A stretch of 64,000 nt of DNA from Pseudomonas fildesensis (lineage in GTDB: Bacteria; Pseudomonadota; Gammaproteobacteria; Pseudomonadales; Pseudomonadaceae): positions 186,001 to 250,000 of the forward strand of contig NZ_LFMW01000039.1 of assembly GCF_001050345.1 (NCBI RefSeq), in the 5' to 3' direction. Shown one piece after another: positions 24,702-33,792 of the stretch. The notes under the pieces are model-generated. The model did not search any database, had not been told where the DNA came from, and saw nothing but the letters and a program-made list of their open reading frames with translations. A program made the position numbers and the translations under genes. The first letter of the stretch is position 1, and each line of letters begins with the position of its first letter.

Positions 24702-24716
24702 GCTGCCTCCTGTTTT

Positions 24717-26297
24717 TTACAGTGCATCGCGCGATGGCGTGCCATCCACTAGCCGCTGGATACGCAACGGGTTGGCGTTTTTCAACGCGTCGGGCAGCAG
24801 GCTATCAGGGTAATTCTGGAAGCACACCGGGCGCAGGAAGCGGTCGATGGCCAACGTGCCGACCGAGGTGCCACGGGCATCGGACGTCGCCGGGTACGGG
24901 CCGCCATGGACCATTGAGTCGCAGACTTCCACGCCGGTTGGATAGCCGTTGAGCAGGATGCGGCCGACTTTCCGCTCCAGCAACGGCGTGAGTTGGGCGA
25001 ACTGCTCGAAGTCGGCCGGCTCGCCGATAATCGTTGCAGTGAGTTGGCCGTGCAGGCCATTCAGCGCGGCGCTGAGTTGCGCCTCGTCGGCCACTTCAAC
25101 GAACACTGTGGTGGGGCCGAACACTTCTTCCTGCAGCACTTCATCACCGTCGATCAGCAGGCGCACGTCAGCCTTGAACAACTGCGGCTGCGCCTGATTG
25201 CCCGCCTGGGCGCTGCCGGCCAGATGTTGAATGCCAGGGTGCGCCAAGAGTTTTTCCAGGCCCTTGCCATAGCTGCTCAAGGTGCCGGCGTTAAGCATGG
25301 TCTGCGCCGGTTGATCACCGATCAGTTGCGCCACCTGTTGGGTAAATGCAGTGAATGCGGGCGACGCGATCCCGATCACCAGGCCGGGGTTGGTACAGAA
25401 CTGACCGCAGCCTTGCACCACCGAGGCGGTCAGGTCGCGGGCGACGCTTTCTGCTCGCGCCTGCAACGCCTGAGGCAACACGATCACCGGGTTGATGCTC
25501 GACATCTCGGCGAATACCGGGATCGGTTGCGGGCGCGCCGCTGCCATGTCGCACAGCGCACGACCGCCCTTGAGCGAGCCGGTGAAACCGACCGCCTGGA
25601 TCGCCGGGTGCTTGACCAGCGCTTCGCCGACGCCGCCGCCGAAGATCATATTGAACACACCCGCCGGCATCTCGGTGGCCTCGGCGGCCCGAATGATCGC
25701 ATCGGCGACCTGTTCCGCCGTCGCCATGTGCCCGCTGTGCGCCTTGAACACCACCGGGCAGCCGGCCGCCAACGCAGCAGCGGTGTCGCCGCCTGCGGTG
25801 GAAAATGCCAGGGGGAAATTGCTCGCGCCGAACACCGCCACCGGGCCGAGGCCGATGCGGTATTGGCGCAGGTCCGGGCGCGGCAGCGGTTGACGGTCCG
25901 GCAGTGCCTTGTCGATGCGTGCACCGTAAAAATCGCCGCGACGCAGCACGGTAGCGAACAGGCGCATCTGGCCGCTGGTACGCCCGCGTTCGCCTTTGAT
26001 ACGCGCAGCGGGCAGCGCTGTTTCACGGCAGACCAGTTCGATGAAATTATCGCTCAGGGCATCCAGTTCGTCGGCGATCGCATCCAGGAACTGCGCGCGG
26101 CGCGCGGCGCTTAACACCCGGTAAGCCGGGTAAGCTGCTGCGGCAGCCTTGGCGGCAGCGTCGACTTCTTCCGGGGTGGCCTGGTAGAAGTCCTGAGGCA
26201 AGGCTTCGCCAGTGCTGGCATCGACGCTTTGCAGCTTGATGCTGCCGTTGGCGCTGCGCTGGCCGCCGATGTAGTTGTGGCCGAGGAACTGGGTCAT
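24717..26297 (-). CDS. 2-oxoglutarate semialdehyde (2,5-dioxopentanoate) dehydrogenase
   Basis: 526 residues, longer than standard aldehyde dehydrogenases and with the N-terminus TQFLGHNYIGGQRSANGSIK of the 2,5-dioxovalerate dehydrogenase subgroup. Cofactor/active-site elements: VAVFGASNFPLAFSTAGGDT, FTGSLKGGRAL, catalytic Cys in GCGQFCTNPGL, and EEVFGPTTVFVEV. Oxidises 2-oxoglutarate semialdehyde with NAD(P)+ to 2-oxoglutarate, the last step that feeds arabinose carbon into the citrate cycle. Situated 11 bases downstream of the AraD1-type gene. Confidence 0.9.
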   Translation of the reverse strand: MTQFLGHNYIGGQRSANGSIKLQSVDASTGEALPQDFYQATPEEVDAAAKAAAAAYPAYRVLSAARRAQFLDAIADELDALSDNFIELVCRETALPAARIKGERGRTSGQMRLFATVLRRGDFYGARIDKALPDRQPLPRPDLRQYRIGLGPVAVFGASNFPLAFSTAGGDTAAALAAGCPVVFKAHSGHMATAEQVADAIIRAAEATEMPAGVFNMIFGGGVGEALVKHPAIQAVGFTGSLKGGRALCDMAAARPQPIPVFAEMSSINPVIVLPQALQARAESVARDLTASVVQGCGQFCTNPGLVIGIASPAFTAFTQQVAQLIGDQPAQTMLNAGTLSSYGKGLEKLLAHPGIQHLAGSAQAGNQAQPQLFKADVRLLIDGDEVLQEEVFGPTTVFVEVADEAQLSAALNGLHGQLTATIIGEPADFEQFAQLTPLLERKVGRILLNGYPTGVEVCDSMVHGGPYPATSDARGTSVGTLAIDRFLRPVCFQNYPDSLLPDALKNANPLRIQRLVDGTPSRDAL

Positions 26298-26308
26298 GTT
26301 GATCTCCT

Positions 26309-27301
26309 TTAAAGGGTGACGACGTTGCCGGGTTCGAATGCCGCATGGGCGCTGCCGACACTGTTGATCAACGGCGCGCCGAACTCCGCCTGGCTGATCT
26401 CGAACACATCGCCCGGTTGGGTACGTATACCATCGGCGAATGACAGGGTGGCAGTGCCGAAGAAGTGGATGTGCACGTCTCCCGGCTTGAGGAACTGGCT
26501 GTATTTGAAATGGTGGTACTCAAGGTTTTCCAGGCTGTGGCACATATTGGCCTCGCCACTGAGGAATTCGTTCCGCCAGATCTCCTCACCGTTGCGCAGG
26601 ATACGGCTGGTGCCGGCCAGGTGCTGGGGCAACTCGCCCACGCGCAGTTCCGGGCCATAGCTGCAACTGCGCAGTTTGGAGTGCGCCAGGTATAGATAAT
26701 TTTTGCGCTCCATCACATGGTCGGAGAATTCATTGCCCACCGCGAACCCGAGGCGATAGGGCTTGCGGTCGTGGCCGATCACGTACAGGCCGCCGATCTC
26801 GGGCTCTTCACCGGCGTCTTCAGCAAACGGTGGTACCGGGAAAGCCTGGCCAGGGCGCACGACGATGCTGCCGTCGCCTTTGTAGAACCATTCCGGTTGT
26901 ACGCCCGCCTGGCCCTCCGCTGGTTTGCCACCTTCCACGCCCCATTTGAAGATGCGCATGGTGTCGGTCATCGCGCTGTCATCACCGGCCTGCTGGTGCA
27001 TTTTGTCCCGCGCCGAGGCGCTGCCCAGGTGGGTCAGGCCGGTACCGCTGATCAGCATGTGGGCCGGGTCCGGATGGTCCAGCGGTGGCAGGATTTTCAG
27101 GTCGGCCAGCAGCGCGGCGTAGTCGTAACTGTCGCCCAGGCCCAGGCTGTCCACCTGTTGCTGCAACTTGACGCCCGCCTCGATGGCCGCCAGCGCCAAC
27201 TCGCGCACGCTGCGGGCCGTCTTCACTTCGCGCAACTGGGTGCCTTCCACCACACCGACGCGGCGCTCGCCGTTGCTTAACTCGAACTGAACTAAACGCA
27301 T
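26309..27301 (-). CDS. Fumarylacetoacetate-hydrolase family protein of the AraD1/GguC type
   Basis: 330 residues. FAH fold: MLISGTGLTHLGSASARDKM, EPEIGGLYVIG (metal-binding Glu), YRLGFAVGNEFSDHVMERKNY in pieces, and HIHFFGTATLSFADG. GguC/AraD1 proteins are found in arabinose and galactose clusters. In this operon the missing activity is conversion of 2-keto-3-deoxy-L-arabonate to 2-oxoglutarate semialdehyde (dehydration), normally done by a DHDPS/NAL-class AraD which is absent here; this protein is the only candidate. The assignment is therefore by elimination and family context. Confidence 0.8.
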   Translation of the reverse strand: MRLVQFELSNGERRVGVVEGTQLREVKTARSVRELALAAIEAGVKLQQQVDSLGLGDSYDYAALLADLKILPPLDHPDPAHMLISGTGLTHLGSASARDKMHQQAGDDSAMTDTMRIFKWGVEGGKPAEGQAGVQPEWFYKGDGSIVVRPGQAFPVPPFAEDAGEEPEIGGLYVIGHDRKPYRLGFAVGNEFSDHVMERKNYLYLAHSKLRSCSYGPELRVGELPQHLAGTSRILRNGEEIWRNEFLSGEANMCHSLENLEYHHFKYSQFLKPGDVHIHFFGTATLSFADGIRTQPGDVFEISQAEFGAPLINSVGSAHAAFEPGNVVTL

Positions 27302-27316
27302 GAAGCTTCTCCTGGA

Positions 27317-28639
27317 TTAAGTACGTGTGGCGCCACGAGCACTGGCGGCGAATTGGTCGGCGGGCAGCACATGCTTACGCTCCAGCAGGCGGTAGACCAC
27401 GCCGGTCAGCAGCAGCCCGAAGACCATGACGGCCGACAGGAAGTACAAGCCCGAGGCCAGGTTGCCGGTGTATTCCTTGAGCGCGCCGATCACGAACGGA
27501 CCGATATAGCCGCCGAGGTTGCCCACCGAGTTGATCAGTGCAATGCCCGCCGCCGCACTGGCACCGGCAAAGAACCGCCCCGGCAAGGTCCAGAACACCG
27601 CCGTGCAGGAAAACATCGCGAACGCCGCCAGGCACAGCGCCGCCATCTGCAATACCGGCACGCTCAGCCAGGCACTGAGGAACAGGCCGATGGCGCCGAG
27701 CACGTAGAGCACGGCGAGATGGCCGTAGCGGTCGTTCAAACGGTCGGAACTGCGCGGAATGATCAGCAGCCCGATGATCCCGAAGATGTACGGCACGGCG
27801 GAGACGAAGCCGGTGGTCAGGTCACTGCCGCCGAACTGTTTGATCAGGGTCGGCAACCACAGGCCCAGGCCATAGATGCTTAAGGTCACCGGCAGGTAGA
27901 ACAGCGCCAGCAGCAACACGCGCTTGTCCTTGAGGGCGTGCAGCGGGTTGCCGTGGCGCGTCTGGCCGTAGGCTTGCAGGTCTTTATTCAGCTCGTCGGT
28001 GAGCCAGGCCTTTTCGTCCTCGCTCATCCACTTGACCTGCTTGGGGCCATCCGGCAGGTAGCGCAGCACCGGCCAGGTCAACAGGATCGCCGGGGTGCCG
28101 ATCACGATAAACAGCCACTGCCAGCCGTGCAGGCCGAAGATGCCGTCCATGCCCAGCAGGCCGCCGGACACCGGGCCGGTAATCATCATCGCGATGGGTT
28201 GGGAGAGGATGAACAGCCCGAGGATCTTGCCGCGATGGCGCACCGGGAACCACTGCGTAATGTAGTAGAGGACGCCCGGAAAGAACCCGGCTTCAGCCGC
28301 GCCGAGCAGAAAGCGCATCACATAGAAGCTGTGTGGCCCTTGCACAAACGCCATGCCGATGGTGATGGCGCCCCAGGTCAGCATGATCCGCGCGAACCAG
28401 CGCCGCGCGCCGAAGCGGTCGAGCATCAGGTTGCTGGGGATCTCGAACAGGAAATAGCCAATGAAGAACAGCCCCGCGCCCAGACCATACGCGGCGTCGC
28501 CGATACCGACGTCGGCGCCCATGTGCAGCTTGGCGAAACCCACCGCCGAGCGGTCCACGTAGGCGATCAGGTACAGCAGGATCAGGAAGGGAATCAGTTT
28601 CAGCGTGATGCGCCGTATAAGCCGCAGTTCCTGGCTCAT
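27317..28639 (-). CDS. MFS transporter, anion:cation symporter (sugar-acid) family
   Basis: 440 residues, twelve transmembrane segments. N-terminus RRITLKLIPFLILLYLIAYVDR then VGFAKLHM, and GLGAGLFFIGYFLFEIPSNL, are the signature of the ACS family that takes up hexuronates, galactonate and other sugar acids. First gene of the leftward operon; it probably imports L-arabonate or a related acid, giving a second entry point downstream of the dehydrogenase and lactonase. A GntR operator sits about 95 bases upstream of its start. Confidence 0.88.
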   Translation of the reverse strand: MSQELRLIRRITLKLIPFLILLYLIAYVDRSAVGFAKLHMGADVGIGDAAYGLGAGLFFIGYFLFEIPSNLMLDRFGARRWFARIMLTWGAITIGMAFVQGPHSFYVMRFLLGAAEAGFFPGVLYYITQWFPVRHRGKILGLFILSQPIAMMITGPVSGGLLGMDGIFGLHGWQWLFIVIGTPAILLTWPVLRYLPDGPKQVKWMSEDEKAWLTDELNKDLQAYGQTRHGNPLHALKDKRVLLLALFYLPVTLSIYGLGLWLPTLIKQFGGSDLTTGFVSAVPYIFGIIGLLIIPRSSDRLNDRYGHLAVLYVLGAIGLFLSAWLSVPVLQMAALCLAAFAMFSCTAVFWTLPGRFFAGASAAAGIALINSVGNLGGYIGPFVIGALKEYTGNLASGLYFLSAVMVFGLLLTGVVYRLLERKHVLPADQFAASARGATRT

Positions 28640-28732
28640 GGGGTCGATCTCCGATTGTTGTTTTTATAGAAGCTCGGGGCACGCCTCTCGCGAAAATTCG
28701 CCAGGGCCATACCTCAGTTAAGACCGACTATA

Positions 28733-28745
28733 TAGTATGACTATT
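28733..28745. promoter_or_regulatory. GntR/FadR-type operator, MFS-operon side
   Basis: ATAGT-ATG-ACTAT (28732-28744) is a perfect 5+5 inverted repeat with a 3-base centre. The extended sequence TATAGTATGACTATTTG recurs inverted (TATTGTATGACTATATG) 60 bases to the right. Typical spacing for FadR-subfamily GntR dimers. Confidence 0.65.
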
Positions 28746-28804
28746 TGCAAAACAACACTTCCAAAGCTTCGATTTTGCGCTTATGTTTAGCTACGCATAG
28801 ATCA

Positions 28805-28818
28805 TATAGTCATACAAT
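28805..28818. promoter_or_regulatory. GntR/FadR-type operator, dehydratase side
   Basis: ATAGT-CAT-ACAAT at 28806-28818; its reverse complement shares GTATGACTAT and flanks with the site at 28735-28744. It lies just before the ribosome-binding region of the arabonate dehydratase gene. Confidence 0.6.
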
Positions 28819-28831
28819 AAGAGAAACCGAC

Positions 28832-30568
28832 ATGCCTGATAAAAAGCCCGGCCTACGCTCCGCCCAGTGGTTTGGTACCGCCGACAAAAACGGCTTCATG
28901 TACCGCAGCTGGATGAAAAACCAAGGCATCGCCGACCATCAGTTCCACGGCAAACCGATCATCGGTATCTGCAACACCTGGTCGGAGCTGACCCCGTGCA
29001 ACGCGCACTTCCGCCAGATTGCCGAGCACGTCAAACGTGGGGTGATCGAGGCCGGTGGCTTCCCCGTGGAGTTCCCGGTGTTCTCCAACGGCGAATCGAA
29101 CCTGCGCCCCACCGCCATGCTCACCCGCAACCTGGCGAGCATGGACGTGGAGGAAGCGATTCGCGGCAACCCCATCGACGGCGTGGTGCTGCTGACCGGG
29201 TGCGACAAGACCACCCCGGCGCTGCTGATGGGTGCGGCCAGTTGCGACGTGCCAGCCATCGTGGTCACCGGCGGGCCGATGCTCAACGGCAAGCACAAGG
29301 GCCAGGACATCGGTTCGGGCACGGTGGTGTGGCAGCTCAGCGAACAGGTCAAGGCCGGCACCATTACCCTGGATGATTTCCTCGCAGCCGAGGGTGGCAT
29401 GTCGCGCTCGGCGGGCACCTGCAACACCATGGGCACCGCGTCGACCATGGCCTGCATGGCCGAAGCACTGGGCACCTCCCTGCCCCACAACGCGGCGATT
29501 CCTGCGGTGGATGCGCGGCGCTATGTGCTCGCTCACATGTCCGGCATGCGCGCCGTGGAGATGGTGCGTGAAGACTTGAAGCTGTCGAAGATCCTCACCA
29601 AGGAAGCTTTTGAAAACGCGATCCGCGTGAATGCGGCCATCGGCGGCTCGACCAACGCGGTAATCCACCTCAAAGCCATCGCCGGGCGTATCGGTGTCGA
29701 GCTCGACCTCGACGACTGGACCCGCATGGGCCGCGGCATGCCGACAATTGTCGACCTGCAACCGTCGGGGCGTTTCCTGATGGAGGAGTTCTATTACGCC
29801 GGTGGTTTGCCCGCCGTGCTGCGCCGCCTCGGTGAAGCCAACCTGATCCCGCACCCGAACGCCTTGACGGTCAACGGTAAGTCTCTGGGCGAGAACACCA
29901 AGGACTCGCCGATCTACGGCCAGGACGAAGTGATCCGCACACTCGACAACCCGATCCGCGCGGACGGCGGCATTTGTGTGCTGCGCGGTAACCTCGCGCC
30001 GCTGGGCGCCGTGCTCAAGCCCTCCGCCGCCAGCCCGGAGCTGATGCAGCATCGTGGCCGCGCCGTGGTGTTCGAGAACTTCGACATGTACAAGGCGCGC
30101 ATCGACGACCCGGAACTGGACGTGGATGCCAATTCGATCCTGGTCATGAAAAACTGCGGGCCCAAGGGTTACCCGGGCATGGCCGAAGTCGGCAACATGG
30201 GCCTGCCGGCCAAGCTGCTGGCCCAGGGTGTGACCGACATGGTGCGGATTTCCGATGCGCGCATGAGCGGCACGGCGTATGGCACGGTGGTGTTGCACGT
30301 GGCGCCGGAAGCTGCCGCCGGCGGGCCGTTGGCCACGGTGCAGGAAGGCGACTGGATCGAGCTCGATTGCGCCAATGGCCGCCTGCACCTGGACATCTCC
30401 GATGCAGAGTTGGCGGCGCGCATGGCCGACCTGAAACCGCCGCAAAACCTGATCGTCGGCGGCTATCGCCAGCTGTACATCGACCATGTGCTGCAGGCCG
30501 ACCAGGGGTGCGACTTTGATTTCCTGGTGGGTTGCCGTGGGGCCGAAGTCCCCCGTCATTCCCACTAA
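28832..30568 (+). CDS. L-arabonate dehydratase (IlvD/Edd family)
   Basis: 578 residues from the ATG at 28832 (MPDKKPGLRSAQWFG); the frame is open upstream but lacks signals there. IlvD/Edd family with the [Fe-S] cysteines in GICNTWSELTPCN, LTGCDKTTPALLMG and SAGTCNTMGTASTMA, and late motifs KNCGPKGYPGMAE and RMSGTAYGT. The RSAQWFG...YRSWMKNQG opening is that of the sugar-acid dehydratase subgroup (arabonate/xylonate/fuconate) rather than IlvD. Removes water from L-arabonate to give 2-keto-3-deoxy-L-arabonate. Divergent from the MFS-led operon, followed by the GntR gene. Confidence 0.9.
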   Translation: MPDKKPGLRSAQWFGTADKNGFMYRSWMKNQGIADHQFHGKPIIGICNTWSELTPCNAHFRQIAEHVKRGVIEAGGFPVEFPVFSNGESNLRPTAMLTRNLASMDVEEAIRGNPIDGVVLLTGCDKTTPALLMGAASCDVPAIVVTGGPMLNGKHKGQDIGSGTVVWQLSEQVKAGTITLDDFLAAEGGMSRSAGTCNTMGTASTMACMAEALGTSLPHNAAIPAVDARRYVLAHMSGMRAVEMVREDLKLSKILTKEAFENAIRVNAAIGGSTNAVIHLKAIAGRIGVELDLDDWTRMGRGMPTIVDLQPSGRFLMEEFYYAGGLPAVLRRLGEANLIPHPNALTVNGKSLGENTKDSPIYGQDEVIRTLDNPIRADGGICVLRGNLAPLGAVLKPSAASPELMQHRGRAVVFENFDMYKARIDDPELDVDANSILVMKNCGPKGYPGMAEVGNMGLPAKLLAQGVTDMVRISDARMSGTAYGTVVLHVAPEAAAGGPLATVQEGDWIELDCANGRLHLDISDAELAARMADLKPPQNLIVGGYRQLYIDHVLQADQGCDFDFLVGCRGAEVPRHSH

Positions 30569-30615
30569 GTGGGATGCTATGATGCCGCCTATTTAGCCAG
30601 AGCATCGCCCCTGTT

Positions 30616-31338
30616 ATGGATCACCAGCCGCCCAAGCCACGCAAGAGCATGCACGCCCAAATCGTTCAGGACTTGGGCATGCACATCGTTTCCGGTCGCT
30701 TCAAGCCCGAAGAACGACTGCCCATGGAAGCCACGCTCTGCGAGGAATACAAGGTCAGCCGCTCGGTATTGCGCGAAGCGACCCGAGTGCTCAGCGCCAA
30801 GGGCCTGGTGTATTCCAAGCCACGGGTGGGCGCGGTGGTGCGGCCACGCTTGAAGTGGCATTTGCTCGACCCGGACGTACTGTCCTGGCTGATGCAGTCC
30901 ACGCCCCACAGCGAATTTTTCAACACCCTGGCCGGTGTGCGGCGAATCCTCGAACCGGAAATCGCCGCCATGGCCGCGACCACCGCCACCGACGACGACA
31001 TCACCACCATCGAAAAAGCCTACCTCGGCATGGAAACCGCGAATACCCACGAAGAGCTGTTGCAGGCTGACCTGGACTTCCACCGCGCGATTGCCGACGC
31101 CACCCGCAACGACTTGCTCGCCTATATGTGCAACATGCTGTCGTTGCCGTTGCGCGAGTCGATCAACATCACCAACCGCCGCCCGGATATCCAGGGCCTG
31201 AGCCTGCCGCGCCACAAGGCGATCCTCACCGCCATCCAGAACCGCGACGCCCTCGGCGCCCGGCATGCGTCGCTGGTGCAACTGGATGACACGCGCGTGG
31301 CGCTGGATACGGTGATGAATGTGCTGACGCCGCTTTAA
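30616..31338 (+). CDS. FadR-subfamily GntR transcriptional regulator of the arabinose cluster
   Basis: 240 residues. Winged helix at ~10-75 (MHIVSGRFKPEERLPMEATL; EYKVSRSVLREATRVLSAKGL), then an all-helical FCD ligand domain with metal-binding pattern (Asp in ADLDFHRAIADATRN, His in LPRHKAILTAI, His in GARHASLVQ). FCD-domain regulators usually sense a sugar acid or keto acid of the pathway they control. It lies 47 bases downstream of the arabonate dehydratase gene; three similar operator sites in front of pathway genes are its presumed targets. Confidence 0.88.
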   Translation: MDHQPPKPRKSMHAQIVQDLGMHIVSGRFKPEERLPMEATLCEEYKVSRSVLREATRVLSAKGLVYSKPRVGAVVRPRLKWHLLDPDVLSWLMQSTPHSEFFNTLAGVRRILEPEIAAMAATTATDDDITTIEKAYLGMETANTHEELLQADLDFHRAIADATRNDLLAYMCNMLSLPLRESINITNRRPDIQGLSLPRHKAILTAIQNRDALGARHASLVQLDDTRVALDTVMNVLTPL

Positions 31339-31352
31339 CGCCAGGTGAAAAA

Positions 31353-31442
31353 ATGTGGGAGGGGGCTTGCTCCCGATGGCGGTGGATCAGTCACAGCAAC
31401 ATTGACTGGTCTACCGCCATCGGGAGCAAACCCCCTCCCACA
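31353..31442. repeat. REP-doublet (REPIN) of the GTGGGAGGGGGCTTGC type
   Basis: ATGTGGGAGGGGGCTTGCTC at the left and its near-perfect inverted copy GAGCAAACCCCCTCCCACAT at the right, with inner arms CCGATGGCGGT / ACCGCCATCGG. Lies between convergent gntR and receptor genes. Confidence 0.85.
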
Positions 31443-31461
31443 TTGGGTTCGGCGTGGGCCG

Positions 31462-33588
31462 TTACAGGGTGTAGGCGATTCCTACCTGCACTGTACGCGG
31501 TGCGCCTGGGTAAGCGTAAATGTTGCCGAACGCACCCTCTTCAAACTCGCGGTTGAACAGGTTCTTCACATCCAGGTTCAGCCGAACTTTCTCGTTGACC
31601 TTGTAGTAGCTGAGCAGGTCGACCACCGTGTAGGCATCCATCGAGAACGCAGTGTTGGACGTCTGCCCGGCGCGTTCATCCACGTACTTGGCACCCGCGC
31701 CAAGCCCAAGGCCCTTGAGGGCGCCGTCCTGGAATTCGTAGACGTTGAGCAGGCTGAAGCTGTTGCGCGGAATGTTCAGCAAACGGGTACCGGAGCGGAT
31801 CGTGTTGTCCTTGGTGACTTCGGCGTCCACATAGGCATAGCCACCGATCACGCGCCACTCAGGGGTGATATTGCCGGAGATGTTGAGGTCAAAGCCACGG
31901 CTGCGCACTTGGCCTGCGGCGACGTTGAAGGTTGAGACCACGGGGTCGGTGGTGAGGACGTTTTTCTTCTCGATCTGGTAGATCGCCGCGTCAACACTCA
32001 ATTGGCGATCCAGAGCTTCCCACTTGATGCCCATCTCGTAGGACTTGCCTTTCTCTGGCTCGAACCCGCCACCGAGACGCGCAGCGCCGGTGTTGGGCTT
32101 GAACGAGCGCGCGGCGTCGGCATAGACCGCGACGGTGTCGGTGAGGTCGTAGATCACGCCCACGCGTGGAGTGACGGCATTGTCCGCCGCCTGAAAACTG
32201 CCAGGCCCCTGCAAGTAGGACGTGTAATCATGTTCAAAACGTTCGAAGCGCGCACCGGCCAACACTTTCAAGCGCTCGGTCAGCGCCACTTGGTCCTGGA
32301 CGAAGGCCGCGTACGTCTTGAGGTTTTCCTTGTCGTGGGTCGTTGTGCGCGTCAGCGGTGGACGCGTCTGGCCATATACCGGGTCGAAGATATCGATCGG
32401 GTAAGTGCCGGCTGTGGCGCTGGAGCGCTGGATGATCGAATTGTAGTCGTAGTCTTCGTACTCGATGCCGGTCAGCAAGGTGTGATCAAAGCCACCTGTT
32501 GAAAAATGGCCCGTCAGGTTGAGTTGGTAGTCCTTGTCGGTCCACTCAAGCTTGCGGTAGTTGAAGTTGCGTTGCAGCGTGCGGCCATCTGCGCTCAGGC
32601 CGTTGGCTTCGATGGCGTTACCTTGCAAGGTGCCGTCCAGCCATTGGAAACCGCCGCCAAGGGTCCAGTTTTCATTGAGCAGGTGCTCAAAACGCAACTG
32701 GGCCATGTTGTTGTCGTTATGGAGTTTGCCGACATCTTTATCGCCCCAGAAAGTATCGCGCGACGCGGTGCCTTTCTGGTTGGGATAACGCGTCAGCCCA
32801 CGGTCAAGCGGGTGATTGTTGCGCATAAAATCGCCTTCGAAGATCACCTTGGTGTCATCGCTGGCTTGCCACGTGATAACAGGCGCCACGCCGTAGCGCT
32901 CAGTTTCGACATGGTCACGGAAGGTGTCGCCGCCCTCGCCCACCACGTTCAGCCGATAGGCCAGGCGACCTTGCTCGTCCAGCGGGCCTGCGGCGTCGAG
33001 CGTTGCACGCTGCATGCCCTGGTCGTTGAGCTGGCTGCCGAGGGTCACCGTCGGTTCGGCCAGCGGTTGCTTGGAGACCACGTTGAAAGTGCCGCCGGGG
33101 TCGCCTCGGCCGTAGAGCATGGTCGCTGGGCCGCGCAGCACTTCCAGACGCTCGATGGTATTGGCGTCCGGCATGTTCGGGTAGCCACGATTGATCGGGA
33201 AACCGTTGCGGTAGAACTCGCCCGTGGTAAAGCCGCGCACGGTGAAGGTGGTGAGGCCCTGCCCGCCGAAGTTGTTCGCGCGGCCCACGCCACCGGCGTA
33301 GTCCAACGCATCCTGCAGGCGCGTAGCGCCGATGTCCTCGACCACTGCTTTGGACACTACGCTGATCGACTGCGGTGTTTCATGAATCGAGGTGTCGGTA
33401 CGCGTCGCACTGGCCGAACGTGTGGCGTGGTACCCCTGCACCGGCCCTTGCGCCGTCTCGTAGTCCGCCGCGCCGGTTACAGTGGTCGCTTGCAGCTCAA
33501 GACTGGTTTTTTCGGAGGAGGCAACGTCTGCCCATGTGAAAGGGGAAAACGCCTGAAGCACGCAGAGGGAAATCAGGGTACGACGCAT
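31462..33588 (-). CDS. TonB-dependent siderophore receptor
   Basis: 708 residues from the ATG at 33588 (MRRTLISLCVLQAFSPFTWA, a signal peptide). No STN signalling domain precedes the plug, so it is a non-signalling receptor. TonB box region near ELQATTVTG; plug domain SIHETPQSISVVSKAVVEDIG and RGFTTGEFYRNGFPINRG; barrel with GRGDPGGTFNVVSKQPL, VNEKVRLNLDVKNLFNREF and the terminal VQVGIAYTL. The plug pattern is that of ferric-hydroxamate/catecholate receptors (FhuA/FoxA/FpvA group). No siderophore synthesis or sigma factor gene adjoins, so it probably takes up a foreign siderophore. Confidence 0.9.
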   Translation of the reverse strand: MRRTLISLCVLQAFSPFTWADVASSEKTSLELQATTVTGAADYETAQGPVQGYHATRSASATRTDTSIHETPQSISVVSKAVVEDIGATRLQDALDYAGGVGRANNFGGQGLTTFTVRGFTTGEFYRNGFPINRGYPNMPDANTIERLEVLRGPATMLYGRGDPGGTFNVVSKQPLAEPTVTLGSQLNDQGMQRATLDAAGPLDEQGRLAYRLNVVGEGGDTFRDHVETERYGVAPVITWQASDDTKVIFEGDFMRNNHPLDRGLTRYPNQKGTASRDTFWGDKDVGKLHNDNNMAQLRFEHLLNENWTLGGGFQWLDGTLQGNAIEANGLSADGRTLQRNFNYRKLEWTDKDYQLNLTGHFSTGGFDHTLLTGIEYEDYDYNSIIQRSSATAGTYPIDIFDPVYGQTRPPLTRTTTHDKENLKTYAAFVQDQVALTERLKVLAGARFERFEHDYTSYLQGPGSFQAADNAVTPRVGVIYDLTDTVAVYADAARSFKPNTGAARLGGGFEPEKGKSYEMGIKWEALDRQLSVDAAIYQIEKKNVLTTDPVVSTFNVAAGQVRSRGFDLNISGNITPEWRVIGGYAYVDAEVTKDNTIRSGTRLLNIPRNSFSLLNVYEFQDGALKGLGLGAGAKYVDERAGQTSNTAFSMDAYTVVDLLSYYKVNEKVRLNLDVKNLFNREFEEGAFGNIYAYPGAPRTVQVGIAYTL

Positions 33589-33747
33589 GGATGTTGGACC
33601 TAGTGAATGAGCCAGTTGGGGCGGCATATCTGCCAATAAATCGCCGCGTATCGTATACCAAACAATTCTTGTTTGATATGAATTCTCATTCACTGCTTTT
33701 TGAATAACAGCTTTTTACCAAACCCCAACCCGACAAACGTCCAGCCG

Positions 33748-33772
33748 AAAAAAAGCCACTCAATTGAGTGGC
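33748..33772 (-). terminator. Rho-independent terminator of xenA
   Basis: GCCACTC-AATT-GAGTGGC (33755-33772) is a perfect 7-bp stem. On the minus strand it is followed by seven T residues (A run at 33748-33754), ending transcription 20 bases after xenA. Confidence 0.85.
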
Positions 33773-33792
33773 TTATAAAACCGCATAGCGCC

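Noticed and set aside
28853..30565. 570-codon open frame on the minus strand
   Set aside because: Antisense to the arabonate dehydratase gene; His/Ala/Arg/Gly-rich composition typical of shadow frames in high-G+C DNA, no family motifs.
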